Shown here one piece after another: positions 43,010-52,827 of a DNA stretch of 64,000 nucleotides; the first letter of the stretch is position 1, and each line of letters begins with the position of its first letter. Origin of the DNA: Bosea sp. AS-1 (lineage in GTDB: Bacteria; Pseudomonadota; Alphaproteobacteria; Rhizobiales; Beijerinckiaceae); the NCBI RefSeq assembly GCF_002220095.1, contig NZ_CP022372.1:468501-532500 (forward strand), written 5' to 3'. The translations under genes and the position numbers were made by a program. The notes under the pieces are model-generated. The model was not told the DNA's origin, did not search any database, and saw only the letters and a list, made by a program, of their open reading frames with translations.

Positions 43010-43288
43010 ATGCTGAAGACCGCTGCCTCCCTCGCATTCCTGATCGTCGCGCTGCCCGCTGCCGCGCAGTCGGTCAGCGGCACCGTCACCAAGGTCGATG
43101 AGGCTCAGGGCAAGCTCACCATCAATCACGGCCCGATCAAGAATCTCGATATGGATGCCATGACCATGGTGTTCCGGGCCGCAGATGCCGCGATGCTGAA
43201 GGGGCTCAAGGTTGGGACCAAGATCAAGTTCGACGCCGATCGCGTCAACGGCCAGATCACCGTCACCAAGCTGCAGAAGGCCAAGTGA
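43010..43288 (+). CDS. CusF-like periplasmic copper-binding protein
   Basis: 92 aa. Signal peptide to AAAQS, then the small CusF barrel: GTVTKVDEAQGKLTINHGPI, LDMDAMTMVFRAAD, LKVGTKIKFDADRV. The Met-x-Met pair and an upstream His agree with CusF copper ligands, but the tryptophan usually before AMTM is replaced (DMDAMTM). It would carry Cu(I) in the periplasm to the exporter. Confidence 0.88.
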   Translation: MLKTAASLAFLIVALPAAAQSVSGTVTKVDEAQGKLTINHGPIKNLDMDAMTMVFRAADAAMLKGLKVGTKIKFDADRVNGQITVTKLQKAK

Positions 43289-43470
43289 TCCAATGCGCGG
43301 CGAGGCGTGACAGCGTTTCGCCGCTCAGGGTTGCTTCGGAACCGTCGCCTTGTCATTGGCGATGATGGCTGCACCGGCAGGCGCACTCCAAGTCCGTATG
43401 CGACCATCTCGCGATGCCCATAGAGGCTTTGCACCAAACACGCAGGTGACGGGACCGGGGAGGGCGAGCC

Positions 43471-43716
43471 GTGCGATTGGTCTTGCTGGCGATTTCGCTC
43501 GTGCTCGGAGGGCTTCCGGCGCGCGCGGGCGATGACGGTCTACAGCGCGCACTCATCGAAGCCTCCTGTCCGGCGGGCAGGGTTACGCGCCTTGCGCCGA
43601 TCGGCCGGAGTGAAATCTATGAGGCAGAATGCTTCGGTCGGCGCATCAAGATCGTCTGCGCCAACGGAGGCTGCCGGGCGGATGCCCCCTGCCGCCAGCC
43701 GCGCGATCCGGACTGA
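43471..43716 (+). CDS. Small secreted cysteine-containing protein
   Basis: 81 aa from a GTG at 43471. Signal peptide (VLLAISLVLGGLPARAGD) and a mature part with five cysteines (ASCPAGR, EAECFGRR, IVCANGGCRADAPC). No family recognised. Lies alone between the CusF-like gene and the CueR-type promoter; a role in metal binding is only a guess. Confidence 0.6.
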   Translation: MRLVLLAISLVLGGLPARAGDDGLQRALIEASCPAGRVTRLAPIGRSEIYEAECFGRRIKIVCANGGCRADAPCRQPRDPD

Positions 43717-43779
43717 GCACGGGAGATTCCTGACGGCGACAGGCCGCTTCCAGCTTTTGGCGCAAACGCCGAAAGGGTC

Positions 43780-43810
43780 TTGACCTTCCCATAATGGGAA
43801 GCATCAGAGT
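43780..43810 (+). promoter_or_regulatory. CueR-type (MerR family) copper-responsive promoter
   Basis: TTGACC (-35, 43780-43785), then the inverted repeat CTTCCC-ATAAT-GGGAAG (43785-43801) in an over-long 19-bp spacer, and CAGAGT (-10, 43805-43810). Spacer length and the CCTTCCC/GGGAAG operator match copA promoters activated by CueR. No cueR gene is in the window. The implied start of transcription near 43817 rules out the in-frame ATG at 43794. Confidence 0.8.
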
Positions 43811-43826
43811 GTTGCGATCGTCAACC

Positions 43827-44108
43827 ATGGGACATGCAGCGATGTGCTCTTGCCAACAACATCCGGGTACCGACGCCACCGCAACCAGCGCGCCTGAGGG
43901 TGCGATCAGCTTTCATGTCGAGGACATGACCTGCGGCCACTGCGCCGGCACGATCAAGAAGGCGATCGAGGTTGGGCTGCCCGGAGCCACGGTTACTGCC
44001 GACCCGGATTCCAAACGCGTCAGCGTCGTCGGCGCATCCGATTTCTCAGCCATCAGATCGATCGTGGCGGAAGCCGGATATACGCCCGGTACGGACCGCA
44101 TCGGCTGA
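43827..44108 (+). CDS. copZ: Heavy-metal-associated (CopZ-like) copper chaperone
   Basis: 93 aa from the ATG at 43827 (an ATG at 43842 is also possible). N-terminal extension with MCSCQQH, then an HMA domain: FHVEDMTCGHCAGTIKKAIEV with the Cys-x-x-Cys copper site, and VTADPDSKRVSVVG. It passes Cu(I) to the P1B ATPase encoded 33 bp downstream. First gene behind the CueR-type promoter. Confidence 0.9.
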   Translation: MGHAAMCSCQQHPGTDATATSAPEGAISFHVEDMTCGHCAGTIKKAIEVGLPGATVTADPDSKRVSVVGASDFSAIRSIVAEAGYTPGTDRIG

Positions 44109-44141
44109 CAAAGCAAAGGGCCAAAAGATTAGGCGGCGAGC

Positions 44142-46514
44142 ATGGCAGATCATCAGCGTCACGCCGGTCATCGGCACGACGACCATTCCCATCATCACGG
44201 CCATTTCGATGGAACGGGGCATGTGAAAGATCCGGTCTGCGGAATGACCGTCGACCCTGCGACAGCAAAGCATCGTGCCGCCCATGCTGGGCAGGCCTAT
44301 TTCTTCTGCTCCGCCGCCTGCCGGGACAAGTTTGAGGCGGATCCGGAGGCCTATATCGGGGAGAAGCCGACGGCGCCTGCGGCAAAACATGCGTCCGAAG
44401 GCACGATCTATACCTGCCCGATGCATCCCCAGATCCGCCAGTCGGGGCCTGGCAACTGCCCGATCTGCGGCATGGCGCTCGAACCGGAAGTCGCGACGGC
44501 TCAGGAAGGACCCAGCGCCGAGCTCGTCGATATGACACGCCGATTCTGGGTGGGGCTCGCGCTCGCCCTGCCGGTGTTCGCGCTGGAGATGGGTGGGCAT
44601 GTCGTCGACCTACACATGCTGCTTAACCAGCAGAGCTCGAACTGGCTGCAGCTGATCTTAGCGACGCCGGTCGTGCTCTGGGCTGGCTGGCCGTTCTTCC
44701 AGCGGGCCTGGGCCTCGCTGGTTAACCGCAGCCTGAACATGTTCACGCTGATCGCGATGGGCACCGGTGTCGCCTGGGCCTACAGCGTCGTCGCGACCGT
44801 CGCTCCGAACCTGTTCCCGGAAACGCTCCGCTCCACGGAAGGAGCGGTCGCAGTCTATTTCGAGGCGGCGGCCGTGATCACCGTCCTGGTGTTGCTGGGC
44901 CAGGTCCTCGAATTGCGAGCCCGGGAGCAGACTGGCGGTGCTATCCGGGCCTTGCTCGACCTCGTGCCGAAGACCGCCCGGCGGTTGCGCAACGACGGCG
45001 AGGACGAGGACATCAATCTGGACGCTGTCCATGTCGGGGACCGCCTGCGGGTCCGCCCGGGCGAAACGGTTCCGGTCGATGGCGAACTGATCGAAGGCCG
45101 CAGCTCGATCGACGAATCCATGGTCACGGGCGAATCGATGCCGGTCACCAAGGAGGTCGGCGCGGCCCTGATCGGCGGCACGCTCAATACCACCGGCGGT
45201 TTCATCATGCGCGCCGGCAAGGTCGGCAGTGACACCATGCTGGCTCGGATCGTCTCGATGGTGGCGGAGGCTCAGCGTTCGCGAGCACCGATCCAGCGCC
45301 TGGCCGACCAGGTGTCCGGCTGGTTCGTTCCGCTCGTCATCGTCATCGCCATCGTCGCTTTCGCCGCCTGGATGGCGTTCGGGCCGGAGCCCCGCTTCGC
45401 GCATGGGCTCGTCGCTGCCGTCGCCGTGCTGATTATAGCCTGTCCCTGCGCGCTCGGCCTGGCGACGCCGATGTCGATCATGGTTGGGGTCGGACGTGGC
45501 GCACATCTCGGCGTGCTGATCAAGAATGCCGAAGCGCTGGAGCGCTTCGAGAAGGTCGATACCCTCGTGGTCGACAAGACCGGCACGCTGACCGAAGGCA
45601 AGCCGCGGCTGATCGGGCTGAAGCCGGTCGGTGCGATCACCGAGAGCGAGCTGCTGCGGCTTGCGGCCTCGCTTGAGCGGGCGAGCGAGCATCCGCTCGC
45701 CGCAGCGATTGTCGGCGCTGCGAAGGAGCGCGGCCTTACCCTGGCCGAGGCGCGGGATTTCGACAGCCCGGTCGGCAAGGGGGTGACCGGGACGGTCGAG
45801 GGCCGTGCGCTGGTGATCGGCAGCCACCGGATCATGAGCGAAGCCGGCATCGGCACGGCTGCGCAGGCCGCCGAGGCGGAGGCGCTGCGTGCGGAGGGCG
45901 GCACCGTGATCTTCGTCGCTATCGATGGCCGCGTCGCCGGGCTGCTGGTGATCGCCGATCCGGTCAAGCAGACCACCCCGAGGGCGATCGAGTCCCTCAA
46001 GGCCGCCGGAATCCGGGTGGTGATGCTGACGGGTGACAACAGGACCACGGCGCAGGCGGTGGCGCGCCGGCTCGGCATCGACGAGGTCGAGGCCGAGGTC
46101 CTGCCCGAGGACAAGAGCGCGGTCGTCAACAAGCTGCGCACGCAAGGCAGGGTGGTCGCGATGGCCGGCGACGGGGTGAACGACGCCCCAGCGCTGGCGG
46201 CGGCGGATGTCGGCATCGCCATGGGCACGGGCACCGACGTTGCGATCGAAAGCGCGGGCGTGACCCTGCTCAAGGGCGATTTGGAGGGCATCCACCGCGC
46301 GCTCCAACTCAGTCGGGCGACGATGAGCAACATCCGGCAGAACCTGTTCTTCGCCTTCATCTACAATGCGGCGGGCGTTCCGGTGGCCGCGGGCGTGCTC
46401 TATCCGGTCTTCGGGCTGCTGCTGTCCCCGATCATTGCCGCGGCGGCGATGGCGCTGTCCTCGGTGAGCGTGATTGGTAATGCGCTACGTCTACGTGCCG
46501 TGCCTCTTCGGTAA
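44142..46514 (+). CDS. copA: Cu(I)/Ag(I) P1B-type ATPase
   Basis: 790 aa. Instead of HMA domains the N-terminus has a His-rich start ([12 protein letters not shown]), a YHS domain ([17 protein letters not shown] ... [12 protein letters not shown]) and a metal-binding YTCPMHPQI ... [10 protein letters not shown] segment. Core: TGES phosphatase motif, CPC in the sixth helix ([12 protein letters not shown]), [15 protein letters not shown] and [10 protein letters not shown]. It pumps Cu(I) out of the cytoplasm. Probably transcribed with copZ from the CueR-type promoter. Confidence 0.95.
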   Translation: MADHQRHAGHRHDDHSHHHGHFDGTGHVKDPVCGMTVDPATAKHRAAHAGQAYFFCSAACRDKFEADPEAYIGEKPTAPAAKHASEGTIYTCPMHPQIRQSGPGNCPICGMALEPEVATAQEGPSAELVDMTRRFWVGLALALPVFALEMGGHVVDLHMLLNQQSSNWLQLILATPVVLWAGWPFFQRAWASLVNRSLNMFTLIAMGTGVAWAYSVVATVAPNLFPETLRSTEGAVAVYFEAAAVITVLVLLGQVLELRAREQTGGAIRALLDLVPKTARRLRNDGEDEDINLDAVHVGDRLRVRPGETVPVDGELIEGRSSIDESMVTGESMPVTKEVGAALIGGTLNTTGGFIMRAGKVGSDTMLARIVSMVAEAQRSRAPIQRLADQVSGWFVPLVIVIAIVAFAAWMAFGPEPRFAHGLVAAVAVLIIACPCALGLATPMSIMVGVGRGAHLGVLIKNAEALERFEKVDTLVVDKTGTLTEGKPRLIGLKPVGAITESELLRLAASLERASEHPLAAAIVGAAKERGLTLAEARDFDSPVGKGVTGTVEGRALVIGSHRIMSEAGIGTAAQAAEAEALRAEGGTVIFVAIDGRVAGLLVIADPVKQTTPRAIESLKAAGIRVVMLTGDNRTTAQAVARRLGIDEVEAEVLPEDKSAVVNKLRTQGRVVAMAGDGVNDAPALAAADVGIAMGTGTDVAIESAGVTLLKGDLEGIHRALQLSRATMSNIRQNLFFAFIYNAAGVPVAAGVLYPVFGLLLSPIIAAAAMALSSVSVIGNALRLRAVPLR

Positions 46515-46796
46515 CGGCGGCCGTTTAACGGAAGGCTTGTCGTGATTTGGGTCCGAGACCGCAGAGCATCAGGTTATCGGTGACCTAGATGCGGGCTCTG
46601 AATGATCGCCCTCGAACATCATGTCTCCGGCCGGCGCGATCATGCCCTTGAAATACGGGGTATTCTGGCTCAGCATCGTCCGGGCGCCTGTGCTCGTATC
46701 AAGCAAACAGCCAGGTTGACCGCGCCGGCCAGCAGCTGCTCCACGCCAATCAAGGCCCGATGTGGTCGGTGCTACATCGTCTGAAGGCACGGCCGA

Positions 46797-47492
46797 TCAA
46801 AAAGCAGGTGCCGCAGCACTCAGCCGCGCGACGAGTTGGCTTTGTTGGTGCGTGTGTGTCTTCTGGAAGAGGCGCGCCAGATGGGTACGTGCGGTCGATA
46901 TGCGGACGCCCTGAGCCTGCGCTTCCTCGGCCAGGGAAAGCCCGCTCACGAGAGCCATGGCGTATTTGGTTTCCGTTTCGGTCAGGCTGAACATCAGTTG
47001 CATGCAGTGAGAGAGGTTCGGGGCGGTTTCAAGCCGCCGAAGGGCAAGTGCGACTTTGTCGTTCGAGGGGGTGCTGAAAGGGGGCGAAGCAGATATCACG
47101 CATACTGAAAGCAGTTGAGAGCCGTCGGCACCGTGCATGATCATGCCTGCCTGGCGTGGCTCACGCGAGATGCATCTGGCCTGCAGGACGTTCCTGACCA
47201 GTTCCCGGAGACGACGCTGATCGCGTGGATCGCGGGCAAAGAACCGTCCCAGTTGCTGACCGGCCGCGCCGTCGGCATCAGCCAGAATGCTTCTGGCGCT
47301 CGCATTGGCGAAGGTGACGCACATGGTTCGGTCGAGGATGATGATGCCCAGGGCGAGCCGATCCAGCGTGTCCCGCACCTCGTCCCGCTCGGCTGTAAGC
47401 CGGTCGATCCGATGACGCAGGTCGAGGATCTGCTGCTGTAGCGGACTGCTCCTGTCGTCCGAGACAGGGAATTGGATCAGTTGCAGGCCCAA
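46797..47492 (-). CDS. LuxR-type transcription regulator
   Basis: 231 aa if it starts at the TTG at 47492, which has AAGGA upstream just after the stop of the preceding small gene; longer in-frame starts overlap that gene. Coiled N-terminus (LRHRIDRLTAERDEVRDTL), PAS-like middle (LALGIIILDRTMCVTFANASA), and a C-terminal LuxR helix-turn-helix (FSLTETETKYAMALVSGLS, RISTARTHLARLFQKT). Divergent from the SARP-like gene; probably regulates the module to its right. Confidence 0.85.
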   Translation of the reverse strand: MGLQLIQFPVSDDRSSPLQQQILDLRHRIDRLTAERDEVRDTLDRLALGIIILDRTMCVTFANASARSILADADGAAGQQLGRFFARDPRDQRRLRELVRNVLQARCISREPRQAGMIMHGADGSQLLSVCVISASPPFSTPSNDKVALALRRLETAPNLSHCMQLMFSLTETETKYAMALVSGLSLAEEAQAQGVRISTARTHLARLFQKTHTHQQSQLVARLSAAAPAF

Positions 47493-47506
47493 TTTCCAGT
47501 TTCCTT

Positions 47507-47719
47507 CTACGCGAGGTCTCGCGGTCCGACCCGGTCCGCGAGGCGCAACAACCACGTCATGACCTCTCGCTCGGTCGTGCTGAGTGTTTCGCGTTCTGTG
47601 ATTTCGGCGGCGACGATCCGAAATTCCGGCCATCGCAAGTAGAAATCAGCGAGATCGCGTGGCGGCGCCAGATTGCTGCGGGCGCTGCTATTGCCGGTGG
47701 TTTTGGACGAGTTTGACAT
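47507..47719 (-). CDS. Small hypothetical protein upstream of LuxR-type gene
   Basis: 70 aa, 14 bp upstream of the LuxR-type start on the same strand. Reads as a helical protein (DLADFYLRWPEFRIVAAEI, STTEREVMTWLLRLADRVG). No family recognised. First gene of the leftward transcript; its promoter lies in the 99-bp divergent gap 47720-47818. Confidence 0.6.
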   Translation of the reverse strand: MSNSSKTTGNSSARSNLAPPRDLADFYLRWPEFRIVAAEITERETLSTTEREVMTWLLRLADRVGPRDLA

Positions 47720-47818
47720 GACGGTCAGGCTAGCTGCTTCGACGTCAGCCGGCGCGTGAAAAAACCGTGAAACGGATTGGCTTCGGTCGGCCGGCTACAA
47801 TAAATTAGGTCAAGGCGT

Positions 47819-49474
47819 ATGGGACACTGCGTCATGACCAAGGAATTACTCCAGATCAGTCTGTTCGGAGCTTGCGCGGTGTCGTCTACCGAGGCCGGTG
47901 GCTTCGTGGTGACAGGCGCAAAGCACCGAGCCTTGTTGGCGCTGCTCGCAACTGCTCCTTTCGGGCGTCGTACGCGCGCGTTCCTTCAGGAGACGCTCTG
48001 GGGCGCGACCTGCTATGACACGGGGCGGCAGAGCCTTCGCCGGGCACTTTCCGACCTTCGTCACATCATGGGCGAGACCTATGAGGAGCTGATCGCAGGC
48101 AGCAACGCTGATCTCTCCCTGGATCTCTCGCGCATCCGGTTTCTTGGACATGTCTCGTCCGGCCTATTCCTCGAGGGACTCGACATCCGGGAGCCCGGTT
48201 TCCTGGCATGGGCGGCCGGCATCCGGCAGAATCCCGGGCAGTTGGCAGGATTGTTCAGAGGCAGCCAGGAACTGTTCTCCCCGCTGCTTCCGGTCGTGGC
48301 GGTCCTCCCGTTTCGGTCTCTGGATGGTGAGCATCCGACAGCTGTCCTGGGAGATTGGGTCGCCGAGGAGATCTGCCGCTCGCTCAGCCGCTCTCACCTG
48401 CTCGCGGTGATTTCGCACCTGTCCTGTCGGGCCATGGCGTCGGCGCCAGTCGACATTACGGCGGTGCGCAACATCCTGCGGGCGGATTACTGTGTCACCG
48501 GGACGTTGCGGCGCTCGGGCAGCGATCTGATTCTGGACAGCGATTTTGTGGATACCCGCTCGGGGCGCATCCTGTGGACGCGCCAACACGCCTACAGGGC
48601 CGAGCGCTTTCTCGACACATCGGCGGATGGCGTTGCCGCCATCGTCGCGGCGGTCGGCTCCGCGATTGCTGAGCAGGCGCTCGGCCATATTCGGAGCAAG
48701 GTGCCGGCCGCCATCGACGATCATAGCCTCCTGATCGCCGGGATTGCCCTGATGCACCGCGCGGTCCTGCGGGATTTCGCCCGCGCCCGCGAACTCCTTG
48801 AGGAGGCCGCGCGTCGGGCGCCCTATACGCCCGAACTCCATGCCTGGCTGGGCAAGTGGTACGTCCTCAGCGTCTTCAACGGCTGGAGCGCGGATGTCGC
48901 GCAAGAGACACGCCATGCCCTCGACAGCACGGCGCGGGCGCTGGATCTCGAGCCTGAGAACGCTTTCAGCCTGACGATCGACGGCTTCGCTCAGAACAAC
49001 CTGCTGCGCCGCCTCGACATCGCCGATGCTCGCTACGCGGCGGCACTCGGGCGGAACCCGAATGCAGGCTTGTCCTGGCTTCTCAAGGGCGCCCTGCATG
49101 CCTTCCGCGACGAAGGAGCTTCGGCAGTCAAGGCGACCGAGCGTGCCCATCGGCTCTCGCCGCTCGACCCCTTCGGCTACTTCTACGACTCGTTGAATGC
49201 GACTGCGCATCTGGCCATGGGCGATCATCAGCGCGCACTCGACCTGGCTGATCGCTCCCTAAGTCAAAACGATCGGCACCTGTCGACGCTACGCACAAAG
49301 ATCGTCGCCCTGCATCATCTGGGACGGGGCGAGGAGGCAGCCGTCGCCGGTCAAGAGCTTCTGCGCCGGCAGCCGGATTTCACGGTCGCGGCATACCAGC
49401 GCAGCCATCCGGCGGCGGAATACGAATTCGGTCGAAACGCTGCAGCGGCCCTTCGCGCCGCGGGAATTCCGTAA
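47819..49474 (+). CDS. SARP-like winged-helix regulator with TolB-like and TPR regions
   Basis: 551 aa (ATG at 47819; the ATG at 47834 is possible). N-terminal OmpR/SARP-like winged helix: ISLFGACAVSST, GAKHRALLALLATAPFGRR, GRQSLRRALSDLRHIMG. Middle TolB/adenylate-cyclase-associated segment: VVAVLPFRSLDGEHPTAVLGD, YCVTGTLRRSGSDLILDSDF, GRILWTRQH. C-terminal TPR-like helices (LEEAARRAPYTPELHAWLG, RALDLEPENAFSL, AHRLSPLDPFGYF). No sensor or kinase domain. It precedes the PAP2-like and subtilisin genes by 13 bp and likely controls them. Confidence 0.85.
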   Translation: MGHCVMTKELLQISLFGACAVSSTEAGGFVVTGAKHRALLALLATAPFGRRTRAFLQETLWGATCYDTGRQSLRRALSDLRHIMGETYEELIAGSNADLSLDLSRIRFLGHVSSGLFLEGLDIREPGFLAWAAGIRQNPGQLAGLFRGSQELFSPLLPVVAVLPFRSLDGEHPTAVLGDWVAEEICRSLSRSHLLAVISHLSCRAMASAPVDITAVRNILRADYCVTGTLRRSGSDLILDSDFVDTRSGRILWTRQHAYRAERFLDTSADGVAAIVAAVGSAIAEQALGHIRSKVPAAIDDHSLLIAGIALMHRAVLRDFARARELLEEAARRAPYTPELHAWLGKWYVLSVFNGWSADVAQETRHALDSTARALDLEPENAFSLTIDGFAQNNLLRRLDIADARYAAALGRNPNAGLSWLLKGALHAFRDEGASAVKATERAHRLSPLDPFGYFYDSLNATAHLAMGDHQRALDLADRSLSQNDRHLSTLRTKIVALHHLGRGEEAAVAGQELLRRQPDFTVAAYQRSHPAAEYEFGRNAAAALRAAGIP

Positions 49475-49487
49475 GGGGGCAGAAAAC

Positions 49488-50633
49488 ATGTCGATTCTAG
49501 GGGGCACCGGTGGGACCGGTGGCACGGGAGGCACCGGGGGAGCGGGCGGGACCGGCGGGACTGGCGGCACAGGAGGAACAAACCTTACCGGCCTGGGCTC
49601 GTTCATCGGAGGGACCCCTGTCGATCCTCTGGAGGCTCAAGGCCTCCTCATCAGCAGCCAGGCCATCATGCACGCCGCAGGCAAGGGGCCGGCCGAGACG
49701 CCAGCCTCCTTGAAGATGTCGAGCCCGGCCAATCTCATGGGCTTCGAGGGATGGGTGCGCGCATCGCTCTATCTCAGCGAATTTCTGCGCCAGCTCGACT
49801 GGCGAACAGACACCCGCAGCGGGGCCGAAGCTGTTTCCTTCTCATGGCGAAAGCCGACCTTCCTCTCGCTGCACAGGCCGCCGATGGCGCTCTTCCTGGA
49901 GCAGGTCGCGCTGATGCGGGACTATATGGACCTGCGCGGCGAACGGTCGGCCGAGATCCTGACCCAACTCGGCTATCCGATCGATTATTTCGCGATGATC
50001 CTCGGCCTCAATTCCGCACGCAATCGGTTCACATTCGAACTGATCGCCGCCACGCAGGTTCTCACCTCCCATGTCGCGATGATCGCCAAGCATCATCTGG
50101 CGTGCCGGCGGCCGGATCGGCTCGGAACGACGGTGATGCCGATGATCTCGACACCTGGCCACGCCACGTTCCCCAGTGCTCATGCTGCCGAAGCCTTCGC
50201 GGTAGCGACCGTCATTGAGGGGCTGCTCAAGGCGGTTAAGCCGCTGCATCACTACCCGTCCACCGAAAAACTGGTGAGGCTGGTGTTCAAACAGGCCGAA
50301 CGGGTCGCGGTGAACCGCACCGTGGCGGGCGTCCATTTTCCGATCGATAGCTGGGCGGGAGCTGCCCTGGGAGAGGCGGTGGGGCAAATCGTTTTGGCAC
50401 TCTGCGGTGCAAAGTCGGTCAAAGTGACACCGCGAAGCTATGCAGCTCGTAATATCGACTTCGCCGTGAGCGCCTTCCGGCCTGATTTGTGGCCTGGCAT
50501 CCCGGCGGAACATGCCGATCCGAACGTCACGGGATTCTGCCGCGAGGTCGATGGTCACGCGGTTCCCGTTCGCCGCAGCAGTCTCTTCGACTGGCTGTGG
50601 GAGAAAAGCCTGGACGAGTTTCGGCTCTCCTGA
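49488..50633 (+). CDS. PAP2/vanadium-haloperoxidase-like protein with Gly-Thr repeat N-terminus
   Basis: 381 aa. Residues 5-31 are tandem Gly-Gly-Thr triplets (DNA GGC ACC GGT GGG type), probably disordered. The C-terminal part has the acid phosphatase/haloperoxidase active site: KHHLACRRPDR (Lys, Arg), FPSAHAAEAF (PSAH in place of PSGH) and VNRTVAGVHFPIDSWAG (Arg, His). No signal peptide or transmembrane helices are evident, unlike typical PAP2 lipid phosphatases, which favours a soluble haloperoxidase-like enzyme. Sits between a SARP-like regulator and a subtilisin-like protease. Confidence 0.82.
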   Translation: MSILGGTGGTGGTGGTGGAGGTGGTGGTGGTNLTGLGSFIGGTPVDPLEAQGLLISSQAIMHAAGKGPAETPASLKMSSPANLMGFEGWVRASLYLSEFLRQLDWRTDTRSGAEAVSFSWRKPTFLSLHRPPMALFLEQVALMRDYMDLRGERSAEILTQLGYPIDYFAMILGLNSARNRFTFELIAATQVLTSHVAMIAKHHLACRRPDRLGTTVMPMISTPGHATFPSAHAAEAFAVATVIEGLLKAVKPLHHYPSTEKLVRLVFKQAERVAVNRTVAGVHFPIDSWAGAALGEAVGQIVLALCGAKSVKVTPRSYAARNIDFAVSAFRPDLWPGIPAEHADPNVTGFCREVDGHAVPVRRSSLFDWLWEKSLDEFRLS

Positions 50634-50667
50634 AGCGCCTGCGACGCAGACCCGCACGGATTTTCCA

Positions 50668-52827
50668 ATGTCCGACGACCTCACCGAACTGATCGGCCCC
50701 TATGAGCGCTGGGCGCACGGAATCGGCGCCGATTATGCGTTTGCCGGGGCCACCATTGGGGACAGCCCGTTCATGGCCGCCACTGCGGAATGGCCCGCGG
50801 GAACGCAGCCGCATGTGATCTCCGAGGCGCTGGGAAACGAGGGCTTCCCGGAGGGGAATCCGGCAGTCCTCCTGCCCACGCTTTGGTCAGCTGCCTTCGA
50901 AGGCGCTGGGCGGATATTCTGTCCAGTCGTGCTCCGCCTTGGGGAGTTGGCCGGAACCACCGGCGTGGATCGCCAGCGCGATCTCGCGGCTGCCTCCTCG
51001 CGGCTGAGAAGCGGCGAAGCGGAGCGGCGCGGGAAGCAGGAAACAGGTGTCCGCTTCAATTCCAGGATTCCGCGCTCGGCCGTCCATCCTGGATTTCTTC
51101 CGGGCAATATCGCCGGCCGCTACGCGCGTTGTCCGACCGCGGCCATTCCGCCGGCAGCCATCATGGCTGTGATCGATGACGGCATCGCCTTCGCCCACGG
51201 GAACCTGAGGGATGCCGCCGGTGCAACGAGAGTGGAATTCTGCTGGCAACAAGGAGCTGACCGGGAGGTCATCGCGGAGCCGACGGTCCTGTTCGGGCGA
51301 GAATATCTGAGCAATGATATCGACAAGCTCATCCAGGCTTATGGGCACGACGAAGATCTACTTTATCGTCACGCTTCAGCCGATCGTGGGGCCTATGCCG
51401 GCGCGACAATAGATCGTTCGGCCACGCATGGTGCCCATGTGCTGGATGCCGCTGCAGGTCACCGCCATGGCAGCCAGTCGAACCCAGACCATCCTGTTCC
51501 ACCAGCGGGCAACCTCGACGCATTGCGAATGATCGTGGTCCAATTGCCGGCTCCGGCTACGATCGAAACAGCCAGTTTCGGCAAGGATGCGTTCATCCTC
51601 AGCGCGTTCCATTACATTTTCGACCGTGCGGATCGGATGGCCGAGCGCTATCTCGGAAACGGGCGCGCGCTGCCCCTCATCATCAACTTCAGCTATGGTT
51701 TCAATGCAGGCCCCCATCATGGCGGCGAGCGGCTGGAGCGGGCATTGCGGTCCCTGATCCGCCGGCGCGAGGCGCGAGGCGGTGCGACACACCTGATCAT
51801 GCCGGCGGGCAATGATTTTCTCAGTAGCCTGCACGGGACGATCACGCCGGACCTGCTTACCGGTGACGATTGCGGCTTCGACATCCCCTGGCGCCTGCAG
51901 CCGAACGATCGGACGTCGAACTACATCGAGATCTGGTTGCCGGAAAAGGCAACCCCCGACCACGTCTCCGTCAGGATCACCGACCCGCTCGGCCACCCGC
52001 TGCATGACGGTCCGTTGAACGGCGCTGGCTCGGGCATTCGGCACGTGGATATCATGCCGCCACGCGCACCCTGCCGGCATCCGATCGGTCAACTGAGTGT
52101 CGAACGCTACCGGATCGGGGACGACAAGGTCTTGTGGCGTTTCGTCGTGGCGCTAGCACCGACGCAGCCTGACAATCCGACTTTGCCGTCCACGCCGTCA
52201 GGCATCTGGACGGTGAGGCTCGGGCATCTGAACGACGTCGCACGCCACGGCCCGATCACTTGTCGCGTCCAGCGAGACATCAACCCTTACGGTTACGCTC
52301 TCGGCGCGCGGCAGAGCTATTTCGACGATCCGGGCGATGAAGCCTACGATGCCGAGGGACACCGGCCGCTCGGGGATAATCCCGCCGGCGTTTTTGTCCG
52401 GCGGTTCGGGACCCTCAACGGCCTTGCGACCCATGATGCTGTAACGGTGGTGGGGGGCTTTGTGTCGAACAGTCAGAGCCCTGCCTTGTACAGTGCGGCC
52501 GGCCCCCATCCGACACCCCGGTCAGGTTCAGGCCGGGTACATCTGTCGGCTCCTTCCGACGCATCCTCAGCTCTCGAAGGCGTGCTTGCGGCCGGAACCC
52601 GCAGCGGTGCCCTGGCCCGAATGTCGGGGACGAGCATGGCCGCGCCACGGGTCGCCCGCGCGGCCGCGATCGCATACCTGACAGGAACAAGGACCGCCCA
52701 GAGCGGCGGCTCTTGTGATGCGGGGCGTGAGCTCGTGCGGCTGCTCGAAGGGCATTTGCGACCCGCACCGCAGGACCCGATCAGTCGAGCCAGGCTTGGG
52801 GAGGCCCTGCTCGCAAGCGATGGATAA
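50668..52827 (+). CDS. Subtilisin-like (S8) serine protease
   Basis: 719 aa from the ATG at 50668, 34 bp after the previous gene; no good ribosome binding site, so coupling to the upstream gene is possible. Catalytic triad: Asp170 in MAVIDDGIAF, His254 in SATHGAHVLDAA, Ser in RMSGTSMAAPRVARA near residue 655, with oxyanion Asn in IMPAGNDF. A long insert separates His and Ser. No signal peptide, so probably cytoplasmic or released with its neighbours. Substrate unknown; the Gly-Thr-rich PAP2-like protein is an obvious candidate (inference). Confidence 0.9.
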   Translation: MSDDLTELIGPYERWAHGIGADYAFAGATIGDSPFMAATAEWPAGTQPHVISEALGNEGFPEGNPAVLLPTLWSAAFEGAGRIFCPVVLRLGELAGTTGVDRQRDLAAASSRLRSGEAERRGKQETGVRFNSRIPRSAVHPGFLPGNIAGRYARCPTAAIPPAAIMAVIDDGIAFAHGNLRDAAGATRVEFCWQQGADREVIAEPTVLFGREYLSNDIDKLIQAYGHDEDLLYRHASADRGAYAGATIDRSATHGAHVLDAAAGHRHGSQSNPDHPVPPAGNLDALRMIVVQLPAPATIETASFGKDAFILSAFHYIFDRADRMAERYLGNGRALPLIINFSYGFNAGPHHGGERLERALRSLIRRREARGGATHLIMPAGNDFLSSLHGTITPDLLTGDDCGFDIPWRLQPNDRTSNYIEIWLPEKATPDHVSVRITDPLGHPLHDGPLNGAGSGIRHVDIMPPRAPCRHPIGQLSVERYRIGDDKVLWRFVVALAPTQPDNPTLPSTPSGIWTVRLGHLNDVARHGPITCRVQRDINPYGYALGARQSYFDDPGDEAYDAEGHRPLGDNPAGVFVRRFGTLNGLATHDAVTVVGGFVSNSQSPALYSAAGPHPTPRSGSGRVHLSAPSDASSALEGVLAAGTRSGALARMSGTSMAAPRVARAAAIAYLTGTRTAQSGGSCDAGRELVRLLEGHLRPAPQDPISRARLGEALLASDG

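Noticed and set aside
44658..46307. Long minus-strand frame opposite the copper ATPase
   Set aside because: Antisense shadow; the ATPase motifs on the plus strand are complete.
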